A stretch of DNA of 64,000 nt, taken from the NCBI RefSeq assembly GCF_017498565.1, contig NZ_CP071794.1, positions 1,550,001 to 1,614,000 of the forward strand, given 5' to 3'. A program made the position numbers and the translations under genes. Below the pieces are notes generated by a model, which made no database searches, was not told the DNA's origin, and saw only the letters and a program-made list of their open reading frames with translations. Positions 41,181 through 50,595 of the stretch are shown one piece after another (position 1 is the stretch's first letter; each line of letters starts with the position of its first letter). The DNA is from Parasphingorhabdus cellanae (lineage in GTDB: Bacteria > Pseudomonadota > Alphaproteobacteria > Sphingomonadales > Sphingomonadaceae).

Positions 41181-43733
41181 ATGAGACTATGTGTATTTAT
41201 TACTTCCAGTTTGTCGGCGTTGGTCATTTCGCAACCAACTTTTGCCCAAAGCAGCGCAGCCAATAATGAAATTGTCGTCACCGGCCAACGCGCGCAGCAA
41301 GCCAATGCGATTGCCGAAAAACGAAGCGCGCTTGGCATTATTGACGTCGCGTCCGCGGACGAAATCGGCCAGTTGCCCGATAATAATGTCGCTGAAGTGG
41401 TCGAGCGGCTGCCCGGCGTAGGCGTGCAATATGATCAGGGCGAAGGGCGCTTCGTTTCCATCCGGGGCGTACCCGCAGAGCTGAACGGCTATACCGTGAA
41501 CGGCTTTGAGCTTGGCAATCCCGATGGCGACACCCGCGCCCTGCCGCTGGATGTCATTTCCGGGCAATTGCTCAACCGGATTGAGGTGTCCAAGGTGAAA
41601 ACATCCGATCTGCTCGGGCAAGGGATTGGCGGCACGATCAATCTCGTCACGCAGACCGCCTTCGATTTCGACCGGCCGTTTATTTTCTCGGCCAATGGCA
41701 AGGTCGGCTATCAGGAACTGCGTGAGGGCAGTCAGCCGATTGAAGGGGATGTCACCATTGGCGGCCGCTTTGGCGCAGATGAGGAATTTGGCATATTGCT
41801 CGGCGCGAGCTATTCCGACCGCACTTTCACCAGTTTCGGCTTTTTCCCCGATGACTGGTTTGAAGTGCCCGAAGCGGCGCGCGGCGCCCTGCCGAGCAAT
41901 ATCAAATATACCGATTACCGGCTCAACCGCGAACGCATCGGCGCGTCCGGCTCGCTCGACTGGCGCGGCGGAGCAACGGAGCTGTATATTCGCGGCATCT
42001 ATTCGATCTTCAAGGAAGACGAGTATCGCCAGCGCCTGCGCATCGACTTTGATGACGCTGTGCTGGACCCCGGCGGCGTGACTGGCAGCGCCACCGATAC
42101 CGAGCAGCGCTCTGACCTGCGTCTCGAACAGAAGGAAAAATCCGTGCTCGCTATCATGGCCGGCGGCAGCAGCGAGATTGGCAGCGACTGGATCATCGAT
42201 TACGGGGCCGCCTTTGTTCACAATGAAGTGCGAGAGCCGAACCAGAGCTGGCAGTTTCGCGGCAATCCGGGGCCAGTCAGCCTTGATTTTTCCGACCGGC
42301 TTTACACTGTGATTCCGGATAATGGCTTTCTGGAGCCATCCGATCTCGGTTTTCGCAGCTTCACCGCGCAGGATGATAGCGGCGATGAGGATATCTGGCA
42401 GGGACGGCTGGATTTCACCCGGAACCTGGCGCTGGGCGAGGACAGCTTCCTGAAATTTGGGGCCAATATCCGGCTGACCGACAAGAGCTTTGATGCCGAG
42501 ACCGCCAATTACGGCCGCGGCGATGCGGATAACCGCTTCACGCTTGACGGCCTGTCTGGCCCGGATGTCACCGTCTTCCCGCGCAGCGGCCGCGGCTACC
42601 GGATCACGCCGGTGATTGATGAATTCCTGATTCAGGATTTTACGAATGCCAATCTCAATGGGCCGCTGTTCGTCTTCGACGACGGCGACACGTTGGAAGA
42701 CGGCACGCTGGATGATTTCAGCCTCGATGAGAATATCTATGCGGGCTATATGATGGCCAATCTCGATTTCGGTGAAATTGCAGTGACCGCTGGCCTGAGG
42801 GTGGAACGCACGGAACTGGATATTACCGGCTTCCGGCTGGATGAGGAAACCACCACCGTGCTCCCCGCGACGGAGCGCAAGCGCTATACCGATTTCCTAC
42901 CGAGCATAGTCGTGCGGATCAGCCCGGCCGATGACGTCATTTTTCGCGCCGCCTATTCGCGCAGCATCGGGCGGCCGCAATATGCCGACTTATCGCCGGG
43001 CGGGGCCATTTCATTTGATCTTTCCGACACCGGCATTGTCGAAGGCAGCGCCAGCCTGGGCAATGCTGACCTCGACCCGTTTGTCGCCGATTCCTTCGAC
43101 ATGACGGCCGAATGGTATTTCGCGCCCGGCGGTCTGCTCTCGCTCGGCGCTTTTGCGAAATTTATCGACAATCCGATCTTCACCGAAACGCTCACCCTGT
43201 TCGACACCAGCTTTGCCGGGCGGGATTATGATATCCTGCGGTTCAGCCAGCCGCAAAATGCCGAGCAGGGTGATATCATTGGTCTGGAAGCGGCCTATCA
43301 GCAGCAGTTCACGATGCTCCCCGGCCTGCTTTCCGGGCTTGGCGTCAATCTCAACGTCACGTTCATCGACTCAAACCTGCGCGTGCCGGACCGGAAAAAT
43401 GGCGGCTTTCCGGAACAGTCCGACCTGCTGTGGGGCGCGCAGCTTTTCTATCAGAAAGGCCCGGTCGAAGCCTCTGTCGCCTATAATCATACCGGCCGCG
43501 CGCCCATCGGGATCAGCGGCGCGCCGGTGACGGACGAATATAATGATGACCTGAGGCGGCTGGATGCAAAAATCGCTTTTGATGTGACCGACAATATCCG
43601 CATCTTTGCCGAGGGCAAGAACCTGACTGACGAACCCACCCGGCAATATCAGGGTGAGGATTTTCGTGACCGGGTGATCCAGCAGGAACGCTATGGGCGG
43701 ACCTATTATGCCGGCGTGTCAGTCCGATGGTAA
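41181..43733 (+). CDS. TonB-dependent outer-membrane receptor
   Basis: An 850-aa receptor. A signal peptide (about 1-22, ending FAQSS) is followed by the TonB-box-like NEIVVTGQR. The plug domain comes next (about 45-165, SADEIGQLPDNNVAEVVERL, RGVPAELNGYTVNG), then a beta barrel to the C-terminal aromatic residue (YYAGVSVRW). The type resembles large sphingomonad/caulobacter receptors for complex organic ligands and not siderophore receptors. ATG 41181 is chosen with a gagggag site, over a TTG six codons upstream. The end overlaps the next gene by 7 bases. GC content appears higher than in the first 14 kb. Confidence 0.94.
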   Translation: MRLCVFITSSLSALVISQPTFAQSSAANNEIVVTGQRAQQANAIAEKRSALGIIDVASADEIGQLPDNNVAEVVERLPGVGVQYDQGEGRFVSIRGVPAELNGYTVNGFELGNPDGDTRALPLDVISGQLLNRIEVSKVKTSDLLGQGIGGTINLVTQTAFDFDRPFIFSANGKVGYQELREGSQPIEGDVTIGGRFGADEEFGILLGASYSDRTFTSFGFFPDDWFEVPEAARGALPSNIKYTDYRLNRERIGASGSLDWRGGATELYIRGIYSIFKEDEYRQRLRIDFDDAVLDPGGVTGSATDTEQRSDLRLEQKEKSVLAIMAGGSSEIGSDWIIDYGAAFVHNEVREPNQSWQFRGNPGPVSLDFSDRLYTVIPDNGFLEPSDLGFRSFTAQDDSGDEDIWQGRLDFTRNLALGEDSFLKFGANIRLTDKSFDAETANYGRGDADNRFTLDGLSGPDVTVFPRSGRGYRITPVIDEFLIQDFTNANLNGPLFVFDDGDTLEDGTLDDFSLDENIYAGYMMANLDFGEIAVTAGLRVERTELDITGFRLDEETTTVLPATERKRYTDFLPSIVVRISPADDVIFRAAYSRSIGRPQYADLSPGGAISFDLSDTGIVEGSASLGNADLDPFVADSFDMTAEWYFAPGGLLSLGAFAKFIDNPIFTETLTLFDTSFAGRDYDILRFSQPQNAEQGDIIGLEAAYQQQFTMLPGLLSGLGVNLNVTFIDSNLRVPDRKNGGFPEQSDLLWGAQLFYQKGPVEASVAYNHTGRAPIGISGAPVTDEYNDDLRRLDAKIAFDVTDNIRIFAEGKNLTDEPTRQYQGEDFRDRVIQQERYGRTYYAGVSVRW

Positions 43734-44554
43734 GACTGTTCAGCCTGTTGGCCGGTCTTTTGGCTGCTCTGTTCGTGATCGGGGCAGCGGAGATCGGGAT
43801 GGCGCAGGAAGACATACCGATAGCCGCCGATGCCGCCCCGATTGCCCGGCAGATTGACGCAGTGGAGGCGCGGCAGGGCGTTGCCTCTGACGGCACCCAT
43901 GTCTATGCGCTCGATAACAACCGGATCGGCAAATATCGCATCGACACGGGCGAAAAAGTCGCGAGCTGGGAGGGTGACAAGGCGCTGTTCCCCCATATGA
44001 ACAGCTGCACGATTGTCGGCAGCGAACTGGCCTGCGCCGCGTCCAACTATCCCGCCGTGCCGCAGACCAGCGCAGTAGAGTTTTTTGACACCGCCACGCT
44101 GCGCCATGTCCGCACGGTCAGCCTGGGTCTTGGTCCTGGATCGCTGACCGCGATGGAATATCGGGGCAGCAAATGGTGGGCGGTCTTCGCCAATTATGAT
44201 GGCAAGGGCGGCGACCCGACCCGCGACCATCGCCACACATTGCTGGTGCAGATGAACGAAAATTTTCAGCAGGAACAGGCGTGGACTTTCCCACCGGACG
44301 TGCTGGCGAAATTCGCGCCGAAAAGCTGTTCGGGCGCGAGTTGGGGCATGAACGGCGTGCTCTACGTATCCGGCCATGACCGGCCAGAGCTTTATGCGCT
44401 GAAATTGCCGCAAGCCGGATCGGTGCTGGAGCTCGTCAAAACCATACCCATCCGCACCCGCGGTCAGGCGATAGACTGGGACCCTGTGGTGCCCAATCGC
44501 TTGTGGTCGATTAGCAGAATGAATGAGAAACTGGTCGCCAGCATCGTACAGTGA
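43727..44554 (+). CDS. Periplasmic beta-propeller-like protein coupled to the TonB receptor
   Basis: A 275-aa exported protein: signal peptide about 1-25 (MVRLFSLLAGLLAALFVIG, cleaved near MAQ), then repeated short beta-strand patterns such as GVASDGTHVYALDNNRIGKY and WGMNGVLYVSGHDRPELYAL that recall a YncE-like propeller. Two cysteine pairs are present (SCTIVGSELAC, KSCSG). It starts inside the receptor gene (7-base overlap), so the two proteins are made together. It probably binds or processes the receptor ligand in the periplasm. No catalytic motif is recognised. Confidence 0.75.
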   Translation: MVRLFSLLAGLLAALFVIGAAEIGMAQEDIPIAADAAPIARQIDAVEARQGVASDGTHVYALDNNRIGKYRIDTGEKVASWEGDKALFPHMNSCTIVGSELACAASNYPAVPQTSAVEFFDTATLRHVRTVSLGLGPGSLTAMEYRGSKWWAVFANYDGKGGDPTRDHRHTLLVQMNENFQQEQAWTFPPDVLAKFAPKSCSGASWGMNGVLYVSGHDRPELYALKLPQAGSVLELVKTIPIRTRGQAIDWDPVVPNRLWSISRMNEKLVASIVQ

Positions 44555-44850
44555 TATTTATGCGCGATTGGGGTAAAAAATTGAGAAAGCAGTATTCTTG
44601 TAATCTCCGCTTTCGGCGCAAAAACCAACCTTAGTCCATCGCAGGGTCTTTTTCTTAGGTTGGCCGGGATATAAAAACGCAATCTCAGCTTCCGCTTTCG
44701 CGATGCTACAGACAAAGGATCGGTGATATTTGGCTTGCGAGCGAAATTGCTAGTTCCCACCTGTCGACTAAGCCAGTATCTTGTTTTGTGTTAATCGTCT
44801 TGCGCAACTAAGCCTCTATCAGTTGGCGACAAATATACGGACGAAAACAA
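44555..44850. other. Intergenic region after the TonB-receptor operon
   Basis: About 300 bases without a supported gene. It starts with the right copy of the degenerate repeat (44556-44599). A 7-base inverted repeat (44625-44631 and 44657-44663) with a T-rich loop may be a weak terminator. No clear promoter for the following gene was seen. Confidence 0.5.
44556..44599. repeat. Right copy of the degenerate direct repeat
   Basis: Begins atttatgcgcg immediately after the stop codon of the periplasmic protein gene and aligns with 40727-40772. See the left copy for the comparison. Confidence 0.35.
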
Positions 44851-45504
44851 ATGGACAGAAGAACCTTCATGGCAGCGAGCGCTCTTTCCGCCACGCTAGG
44901 GTCGACTGCGACCCATGCATATAAAAAGCCAATTGAACCCATCAATGCAGATGTGACGGGAATCGATCGTGCTCGCGCTAGCTTCCTTATGAAAAAAGCT
45001 TGCTTTGATGCGCCCGTATTGCGCTATGGTCATGCCAGAGCCAAAGCGCTGGGTGCTGATAATATCACTTTCATTCAGCATAATGCCGAAGATTTATCCC
45101 GCTGGCCGGACGAATATTTTGACTGGGTTCAAACAACCATCTTCCTGCACGAGACCAGTGGTACCGCACTCCCTAAGATAATCAACGAAGGTTATCGGAC
45201 GCTGGCCAAAGGCGGATTGATGTTCCATCTTGAGCAGCCAGCCTATACCGATGCGATGCCGCTCTATGAGCAATTTATTCGAGACTGGGATGCGTTCAAC
45301 AACAATGAGCCATTCTGGTCCTCCATGCACGCGATTGATCTCAACGCTGCCATGACTGACGCTGGATTTGATGCTGACTCGCTGTTTGAAGCGCACGTTA
45401 AAGCCGTGGTTGATCGAGAGGTGTTCCCTGCAACGGCAGATAGCGGTGAAACCGAAGATCATGGCCGCGCCGCGGCATGGCATGCATTTGGCGCATGGAA
45501 ATAG
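44851..45504 (+). CDS. Truncated class I methyltransferase with Tat-like N-terminus
   Basis: A 217-aa protein. From about residue 57 it matches the C-terminal two thirds of SAM methyltransferases: LRYGHARAKALGADNITFI, WVQTTIFLHETSG, LAKGGLMFHLEQP, NNNEPFWSSMH. The upstream part of the domain, including the glycine-rich SAM motif I, is missing. In its place is MDRRTFMAASALSAT, a twin-Arg-like signal (RRTF), followed by ADVTGID and an unrelated stretch of about 14 residues. It is therefore probably an inactive fusion or decaying gene. The intact relative in this window is at 53835. Confidence 0.6.
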   Translation: MDRRTFMAASALSATLGSTATHAYKKPIEPINADVTGIDRARASFLMKKACFDAPVLRYGHARAKALGADNITFIQHNAEDLSRWPDEYFDWVQTTIFLHETSGTALPKIINEGYRTLAKGGLMFHLEQPAYTDAMPLYEQFIRDWDAFNNNEPFWSSMHAIDLNAAMTDAGFDADSLFEAHVKAVVDREVFPATADSGETEDHGRAAAWHAFGAWK

Positions 45505-45585
45505 GCTTGCGGATGAACCAAAAAACCAGCCAGCCGATATCTTTGCAATATGCCAAGGCGAGCTTTTAATGCCAGAAGATCTGGC

Positions 45586-47190
45586 GTGACAGAGTGTGAT
45601 TTCATTATCGTCGGTGCTGGCTCAGCCGGAGCGGTGCTTGCGAACCGACTGTCGAGCAACGGCAAGTTCAAGGTTCTGCTGATTGAAGCTGGCGGGCGGA
45701 ACAAATCACCCGTCTTATCAATACCAGCCGCCATGGCGACTGCAATCGCAATGCCAAAATATAGCTGGGGCTATCCGGTCGAACCGGACCAAAGCCGGCA
45801 GGGCCGTCCCGACAGCTGGCCCAGCGGGCGAGGACTTGGCGGAAGCAGCGCCATTAACGGCCTGTTCTACACCCGCGGCCAGCCGCAAGACTATGATGGT
45901 TGGGCAGCATTGGGCAACGAAGGCTGGGGCTATGCCGATGTCGAACCCTATTTTCGAGCGATTGAGAACTCCGAAATCGGGTCTGCCACGACGCGCGGCA
46001 AAAACGGCCCTCTGACCATTTCCAGGCTTCGGGAGGTCCACCCGCTTGCTCAAAGCTTTGTGGATGCGGTCGAGGAATGCGGCATCGAGAGGGTAGAGGA
46101 TTATAACGGGATTCACGGATCGGGCGTTTCACTTGTTCAGGTGACGCAACGCAATGGCCGGAGACAAAGCGCCGCCGATGCGTATCTCTCCCCTGTGCGG
46201 AATAGAAGCAACCTCACGATCCTTACCGACGCGCAATGCACACAGATGATTATCGATGAGGGGGTCTGCAAGGGCGTGCGCTATATTCGCGAAGGGCGCA
46301 GCGTTACGGCCTATGCCCGGCGCGAAGTGATCCTGAGCGCCGGTGCGATTGGCTCACCCAAACTCCTCATGGTATCAGGCATTGGCCCGGCAAAAGCGCT
46401 GAAGGACGTCGGTATTCATGTGATCCACGACCTCGGCGGGGTTGGTCAAAACCTGCAGGAACACCCCAATGTCGGGATCAGCGCCGAAGTGAACGTGCCG
46501 ACATATAATATCGATGCTCGTAACCCTCTCAAAATGGCAGCGCATCTTGCACGGTGGTTCGTTTTCGGGACTGGTCCGGCAACAAGTCCCTATTCTCAAG
46601 CAGCGGCATTTTATAATTCACGCGACCTGAAGGGACGTCCCGATCTCGAAATTCTGTTTGCCCCACATGATTTCAAATGGACCGAAAAAGGCCCGAAACC
46701 TGCAGCATTGCCGGGCGTAAACCTGATTGTGAGCCTTTGCCGCCCGGAAAGCAAGGGTGAAGTTCTCCTGCGTTCCAACGACCCGGCCATGCCTCCGATC
46801 ATCCGGCACGACATGCTCGAAAGTGCAGAAGATATGCGGCTGATTCTGGAATGCTGCCGGATGGTGAGGAAAGTCTATTCTACCTCGCAATTCGGCCAGT
46901 ATGTGGTGCGGGAAAACTTGCCGGGTGAAGCAGTCAAGTCGGACGCCGAAATGGAAGATTACATTCGCGGTGCTGTCTTTGGCGGAAACCATCTGGTCGG
47001 AACTTGTAAAATGGGTCAGGGTTCGATGGCAGTGGTGAACGAGAAACTCAAAGTGAGGGGCATCGAGAAGCTGCGGGTGATCGACGCATCGATCATGCCT
47101 CAACTGATCAGCGCCCATACCAACGCCGCCACAATGATGATCGCCGAGAAAGGCGCGGAGATGATATTGCAAGAACACCGACCGGTATGA
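45586..47190 (+). CDS. GMC-family FAD oxidoreductase (choline-dehydrogenase-like)
   Basis: A 534-aa flavoprotein oxidising an alcohol substrate. The FAD dinucleotide motif DFIIVGAGSAGAVLANRLSS opens the protein. SGRGLGGSSAINGLFYTRG, REVILSAGAIGSPKLL and GGNHLVGTCKMGQ plus HTNAATMMIAE (the active-site His) complete the GMC signature. I prefer the GTG at 45586 because the family begins just before the FAD motif; ATG 45550 is also open. No membrane or Tat signal is seen, so it is cytoplasmic. Electron acceptor and substrate unknown; related enzymes act on polyethylene glycols, choline and terpenoid or aromatic alcohols. Confidence 0.9.
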   Translation: MTECDFIIVGAGSAGAVLANRLSSNGKFKVLLIEAGGRNKSPVLSIPAAMATAIAMPKYSWGYPVEPDQSRQGRPDSWPSGRGLGGSSAINGLFYTRGQPQDYDGWAALGNEGWGYADVEPYFRAIENSEIGSATTRGKNGPLTISRLREVHPLAQSFVDAVEECGIERVEDYNGIHGSGVSLVQVTQRNGRRQSAADAYLSPVRNRSNLTILTDAQCTQMIIDEGVCKGVRYIREGRSVTAYARREVILSAGAIGSPKLLMVSGIGPAKALKDVGIHVIHDLGGVGQNLQEHPNVGISAEVNVPTYNIDARNPLKMAAHLARWFVFGTGPATSPYSQAAAFYNSRDLKGRPDLEILFAPHDFKWTEKGPKPAALPGVNLIVSLCRPESKGEVLLRSNDPAMPPIIRHDMLESAEDMRLILECCRMVRKVYSTSQFGQYVVRENLPGEAVKSDAEMEDYIRGAVFGGNHLVGTCKMGQGSMAVVNEKLKVRGIEKLRVIDASIMPQLISAHTNAATMMIAEKGAEMILQEHRPV

Positions 47191-47276
47191 AACGCACAAA
47201 ACCACGCCACAAAATGGGTTGCGATAAATGTATAAATAGGCTTAGTTATCCGCCTGACGGATAGAAAGACACGTAT

Positions 47277-48074
47277 ATGGAACGCGGCGTACCCATCAGA
47301 GCAATTACTCGCGGCATAGCGGTGCTGTCTGCTGTCAATCGCGATGGCCCGATCACAATGATGAATATCTCGAAAAGCGCCAATATTCCTTACCCTACCG
47401 CATGCCGGATTGTGCAGACCTTTTTGCACGAAGGCTTGATTGAACGTGAGCCGGCCCGGAAACGTTATCGCGTCACATCGCTGGTGCAAACATTGGCCAC
47501 CGGATTTCAATCCGAGGATCAACTGGTGGCGGTTGCCCGCCCGCATCTTGAAGAGCTGTGCCGCAAATTTAGTTGGCCGGTATCATTGGCCACGCGCGTG
47601 GGTACAAGAATGATGGTGCTTGATTCCACACATAAGATGACATCGCTCACCTTCACCAACTATTATCCAGGATATACTTTACCGATTGCCGAGTGTGCGA
47701 CTGGCAAATCATATCTTGCCCATTGTTCCGATGAAGAACGTCAAACGATTGTGGAAGCATGGAAAGCAACGGACAATGAGACCTCTAAAATGGGGTTGCT
47801 TCTGGTGTCGGATGATGTGGTGCTGAACAAAATCCGCGAAGATGGCTATGCGCACCAGATGCGTAATTTTTACAACGAAGAACCGGGAAAAACGTCATCA
47901 CTAGCTGTACCGGTCAATGGTCCGGATGGTGATATACTTGGCTCTCTGGCAATTATCTATTTTGCCTCAGCATTGAAAGCGGATGAAGCGACGGCAACGT
48001 TCCTGAAGGCGATGCAGGAGACAGCATCACAAATAACCGAAAGCCTTGAAAAAAGCGGCTCATCCGCCGACTAG
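47277..48074 (+). CDS. IclR-family transcriptional regulator
   Basis: A 265-aa regulator: N-terminal winged HTH (about 10-70, ISKSANIPYPTACRIVQTFL) and a GAF-like effector domain (about 85-255) with LEELCRKFSWPVSLATRVG and CATGKSYLAH. IclR proteins usually control aromatic or acyl catabolic operons by binding pathway intermediates. Its end overlaps the end of the convergent flavoprotein gene by four bases. Likely targets are the minus-strand operon 48071-53343 or the GMC gene upstream; the sequence does not decide. Confidence 0.92.
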   Translation: MERGVPIRAITRGIAVLSAVNRDGPITMMNISKSANIPYPTACRIVQTFLHEGLIEREPARKRYRVTSLVQTLATGFQSEDQLVAVARPHLEELCRKFSWPVSLATRVGTRMMVLDSTHKMTSLTFTNYYPGYTLPIAECATGKSYLAHCSDEERQTIVEAWKATDNETSKMGLLLVSDDVVLNKIREDGYAHQMRNFYNEEPGKTSSLAVPVNGPDGDILGSLAIIYFASALKADEATATFLKAMQETASQITESLEKSGSSAD

Positions 48075-49486
48075 CTGACATCCGCCTTGTTTGATTGCGC
48101 TGCATGTTGGCCAGCCAAGCGCCCCAAGGTGGTCGCCGTCATCAGACCGTTTCCGGCCATATAGCCATCGGCACCGGGGCCGGAAATCCCGCGTGCCGCA
48201 CCGCCGCCCGCATAAAGATTGGGAAACGCTGTTCCATCCGGCTTTAAAACTCGGGCATCTTGATCCACTTCGAGACCGCCTTGCGTATGAAACAACGCGC
48301 CTGTTACCCGCACGGCGTAAAAAGGCGGAGCCAGCTTCTCTTTGCCCGCAAAGCTTCGGCCAAATTGATCCTGTTCGCCGCTTTCCGCCAAAGCCCATGT
48401 CCCAGCCACACTCGCCTTCAGACCCTCGATCGCGATACCAGCCTGTTCAGCCAGTTTCTCCAGCGTGTCCGCTTTTATAAGGCATCCAGCCGACTTGGCC
48501 TGCTGATAATCATCAAATTGTTCCATGATGCGGTGCCGGGTTTCATCATAGATGCTCCACGCAACATGTCCGTCCTGCTCCAGAACCTTGACCGCCTGTT
48601 CCGAATAACCCGCCGCTTCATTGGAAAACCGGCTTCCTGCGCGGTTAACCTGTATACCGCCTTCGGCAATGAGTGGCCACAATATGGGTATGCCATAGCC
48701 GGCCGCCAGTCCGGCATGCCCCTGATAGGCGCTCATATCAACCATGCTGGCGCCCAGTTTTTCACCCCATGCTACCGCATGCCCCTTGTTGCCAGGATGG
48801 CCGTGGAAGGTTGCATGTTCGAGTTCAGGAATCAGTTCTGCCACCATCTCCTGATTGCCGGCAAACCCGCAACAAGCGAGTATCAGGGCGTTACAGCCGA
48901 TAACATCTTGCCCGCCGTCAGGACGCGTTGCGCCAACGGCGATTATACGCTCACTTTCATTCACATACAGCCTATCAACCGTTGCATCGGTTAATATATC
49001 CACGCCAGCCGTCTCACATGCTGCGGCCAATGCTCCCATTAACTCTCCACCGGACCGGCTTGGCATCCCGTGCATTCTGAGAGCGCTGTGGCCCGGATAG
49101 GTAAAGCCTTCCACCAGACTAAGGCCAATATCATGATCTTCCATCAACCAGTCGATCGTTCGCGCGGACTGTTCCGTCAAATGATGGACCAGCGTCTGGT
49201 CCACTTTCCCTTTGGTCTTTGCGATGATATCTTGCGCAAAAATTTCCGGACTGTCTTCAACGCTCTTGGCCATTTGTGCTTTGCTACCAGCGGCAGGAAT
49301 AAGGCCGGTGGACATGGACGTTGTGCCAAGTGGCTGGCGATCCCGTTCAATCACCAGAACGTCCACCCCAGCATCCCTGACCGCCAGTGCCGCGCACAGG
49401 CCTGTGCCGCCGCCGCCGACAATGACCACCGGGATGTCCATTATGGTTTCGATAGTCTCCGCGCGAATAATCTCGATCTTGCTCAT
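48071..49486 (-). CDS. FAD-dependent oxidoreductase (fumarate-reductase flavoprotein-like)
   Basis: A 471-aa flavoprotein of the FAD_binding_2 family. The FAD motif VVIVGGGGTGLCAALAVRDA is near residue 20. LGTTSMSTGLIPAAGS and HTQGGLEVDQDARVLKPDG (substrate-domain His and Gly) follow, then YAGGGAARGISGPGADGYMA near the C-terminus. Relatives desaturate or reduce ketosteroid-like, fumarate-like or acrylate-like substrates. The start overlaps the alcohol-dehydrogenase stop by four bases, and it is the last gene of the operon. The lack of a secretion signal argues for a cytoplasmic role. Confidence 0.87.
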   Translation of the reverse strand: MSKIEIIRAETIETIMDIPVVIVGGGGTGLCAALAVRDAGVDVLVIERDRQPLGTTSMSTGLIPAAGSKAQMAKSVEDSPEIFAQDIIAKTKGKVDQTLVHHLTEQSARTIDWLMEDHDIGLSLVEGFTYPGHSALRMHGMPSRSGGELMGALAAACETAGVDILTDATVDRLYVNESERIIAVGATRPDGGQDVIGCNALILACCGFAGNQEMVAELIPELEHATFHGHPGNKGHAVAWGEKLGASMVDMSAYQGHAGLAAGYGIPILWPLIAEGGIQVNRAGSRFSNEAAGYSEQAVKVLEQDGHVAWSIYDETRHRIMEQFDDYQQAKSAGCLIKADTLEKLAEQAGIAIEGLKASVAGTWALAESGEQDQFGRSFAGKEKLAPPFYAVRVTGALFHTQGGLEVDQDARVLKPDGTAFPNLYAGGGAARGISGPGADGYMAGNGLMTATTLGRLAGQHAAQSNKADVS

Positions 49487-50595
49487 GGGGATATCTCTTC
49501 AAATATCAGAACGGGTTTAATGACCGCACCGCTGCGCTGTGCTTCAAACGCGGTCGCTATCTCTTCAAAGGGATAGTGTGTGATCAGTTCATCATAGGGC
49601 AGATTGCCGGCGCGATGCTGTTCAATCATCCACGGAATAAGGCGATCCGGGACACTGTCACCCTCGATAATTCCAGTCATCGTAGTCGTCATGAAAGAAA
49701 GGCCACCAGGATGCGGAACGGGATCCTCAAAGCCGCCAGGAATGGTCAATATACCAAAATTGCCGCCGGGATGCAGACATGCGATCCCGGCCTCAAAAGT
49801 TGTCTGTGATCCCGCGGCATCCAGTGCATAAGAGACCCCGCCACCTGATGCTTCCCGCACCTTGGCAATAAGATCGGGATCATCGCCCTTCACCAGAATA
49901 TCCGCGCCATATTTTTCAGCATGATGCAACCGATCCGCCTGAATATCACTGGCGATAATTGGCGAGCAACCGGCAATCTTGCCGGCCATTATCGCCGACA
50001 GTCCGACAGCTCCGCACCCTATCACCAGTAACGGACGGCCTGCTTCAGCGGCAAAATTGTTGATAACCGCTCCGACACCGGTTTGTATGCCGCAACCCAA
50101 GGGCGCGGCTGTGGCAAAATCCATATCATCGGGTATCGCAACGGCATTGCGTTCAGTCACCAGTGCGTGCGTGGCAAAACTGCTTTGCTGGAAAAAAGCA
50201 CCGCCAATTTCGGTGCCATCAGGCCGCATAAGCGCCGGGCGGCTGCGCAGACCTTCGATATTCAGCGCGATGTTGTCGAAGCAATAAGCCGGGTGATCGT
50301 CGTTGCAATTGCGGCACTGGCCGCAGGATCCAAAGGTCGCGATGACACGGTCACCAATCTGGAAACGACTAATATCGCTTCCGATCGCGACCACAATCCC
50401 AGCGCCTTCATGGCCAAAAACACGCGGCGTTTCCGACCATTGGGATATCCCGATATCCGTATGACAAATGGCCGCGGCCTGAACGGCTATGACCAATTCA
50501 TCCGGCAGCGGGTCGTCGAGCAATAGCGGCTCGATAACTGGCAATGCGCCGTCTCCGGCCGATACGGCGGCTTGAATCTCTCTAGGCACGATCAT
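49483..50595 (-). CDS. Zinc-dependent alcohol dehydrogenase (MDR, aryl-alcohol type)
   Basis: A 370-aa medium-chain dehydrogenase. Catalytic zinc ligands are in AAICHTDIG and FGHEGAGIV. The structural zinc lobe is CGQCRNCNDDHPAYC. The NAD site is VIGCGAVGLSAIMAG followed by an acidic residue (ASDIQ), which favours NAD over NADP. The overall type resembles benzyl/aryl-alcohol dehydrogenases. I choose ATG 50595; a start at 50625 would lie further into the upstream lyase gene. It overlaps both its neighbours, so it is tightly coupled in the operon. Confidence 0.9.
   Translation of the reverse strand: MIVPREIQAAVSAGDGALPVIEPLLLDDPLPDELVIAVQAAAICHTDIGISQWSETPRVFGHEGAGIVVAIGSDISRFQIGDRVIATFGSCGQCRNCNDDHPAYCFDNIALNIEGLRSRPALMRPDGTEIGGAFFQQSSFATHALVTERNAVAIPDDMDFATAAPLGCGIQTGVGAVINNFAAEAGRPLLVIGCGAVGLSAIMAGKIAGCSPIIASDIQADRLHHAEKYGADILVKGDDPDLIAKVREASGGGVSYALDAAGSQTTFEAGIACLHPGGNFGILTIPGGFEDPVPHPGGLSFMTTTMTGIIEGDSVPDRLIPWMIEQHRAGNLPYDELITHYPFEEIATAFEAQRSGAVIKPVLIFEEISP

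Noticed and set aside
41187..42221. 344-codon open frame on the minus strand
   Set aside because: It lies wholly opposite the TonB receptor, has no ribosome site or recognisable domain, and reflects the codon bias of the receptor gene.
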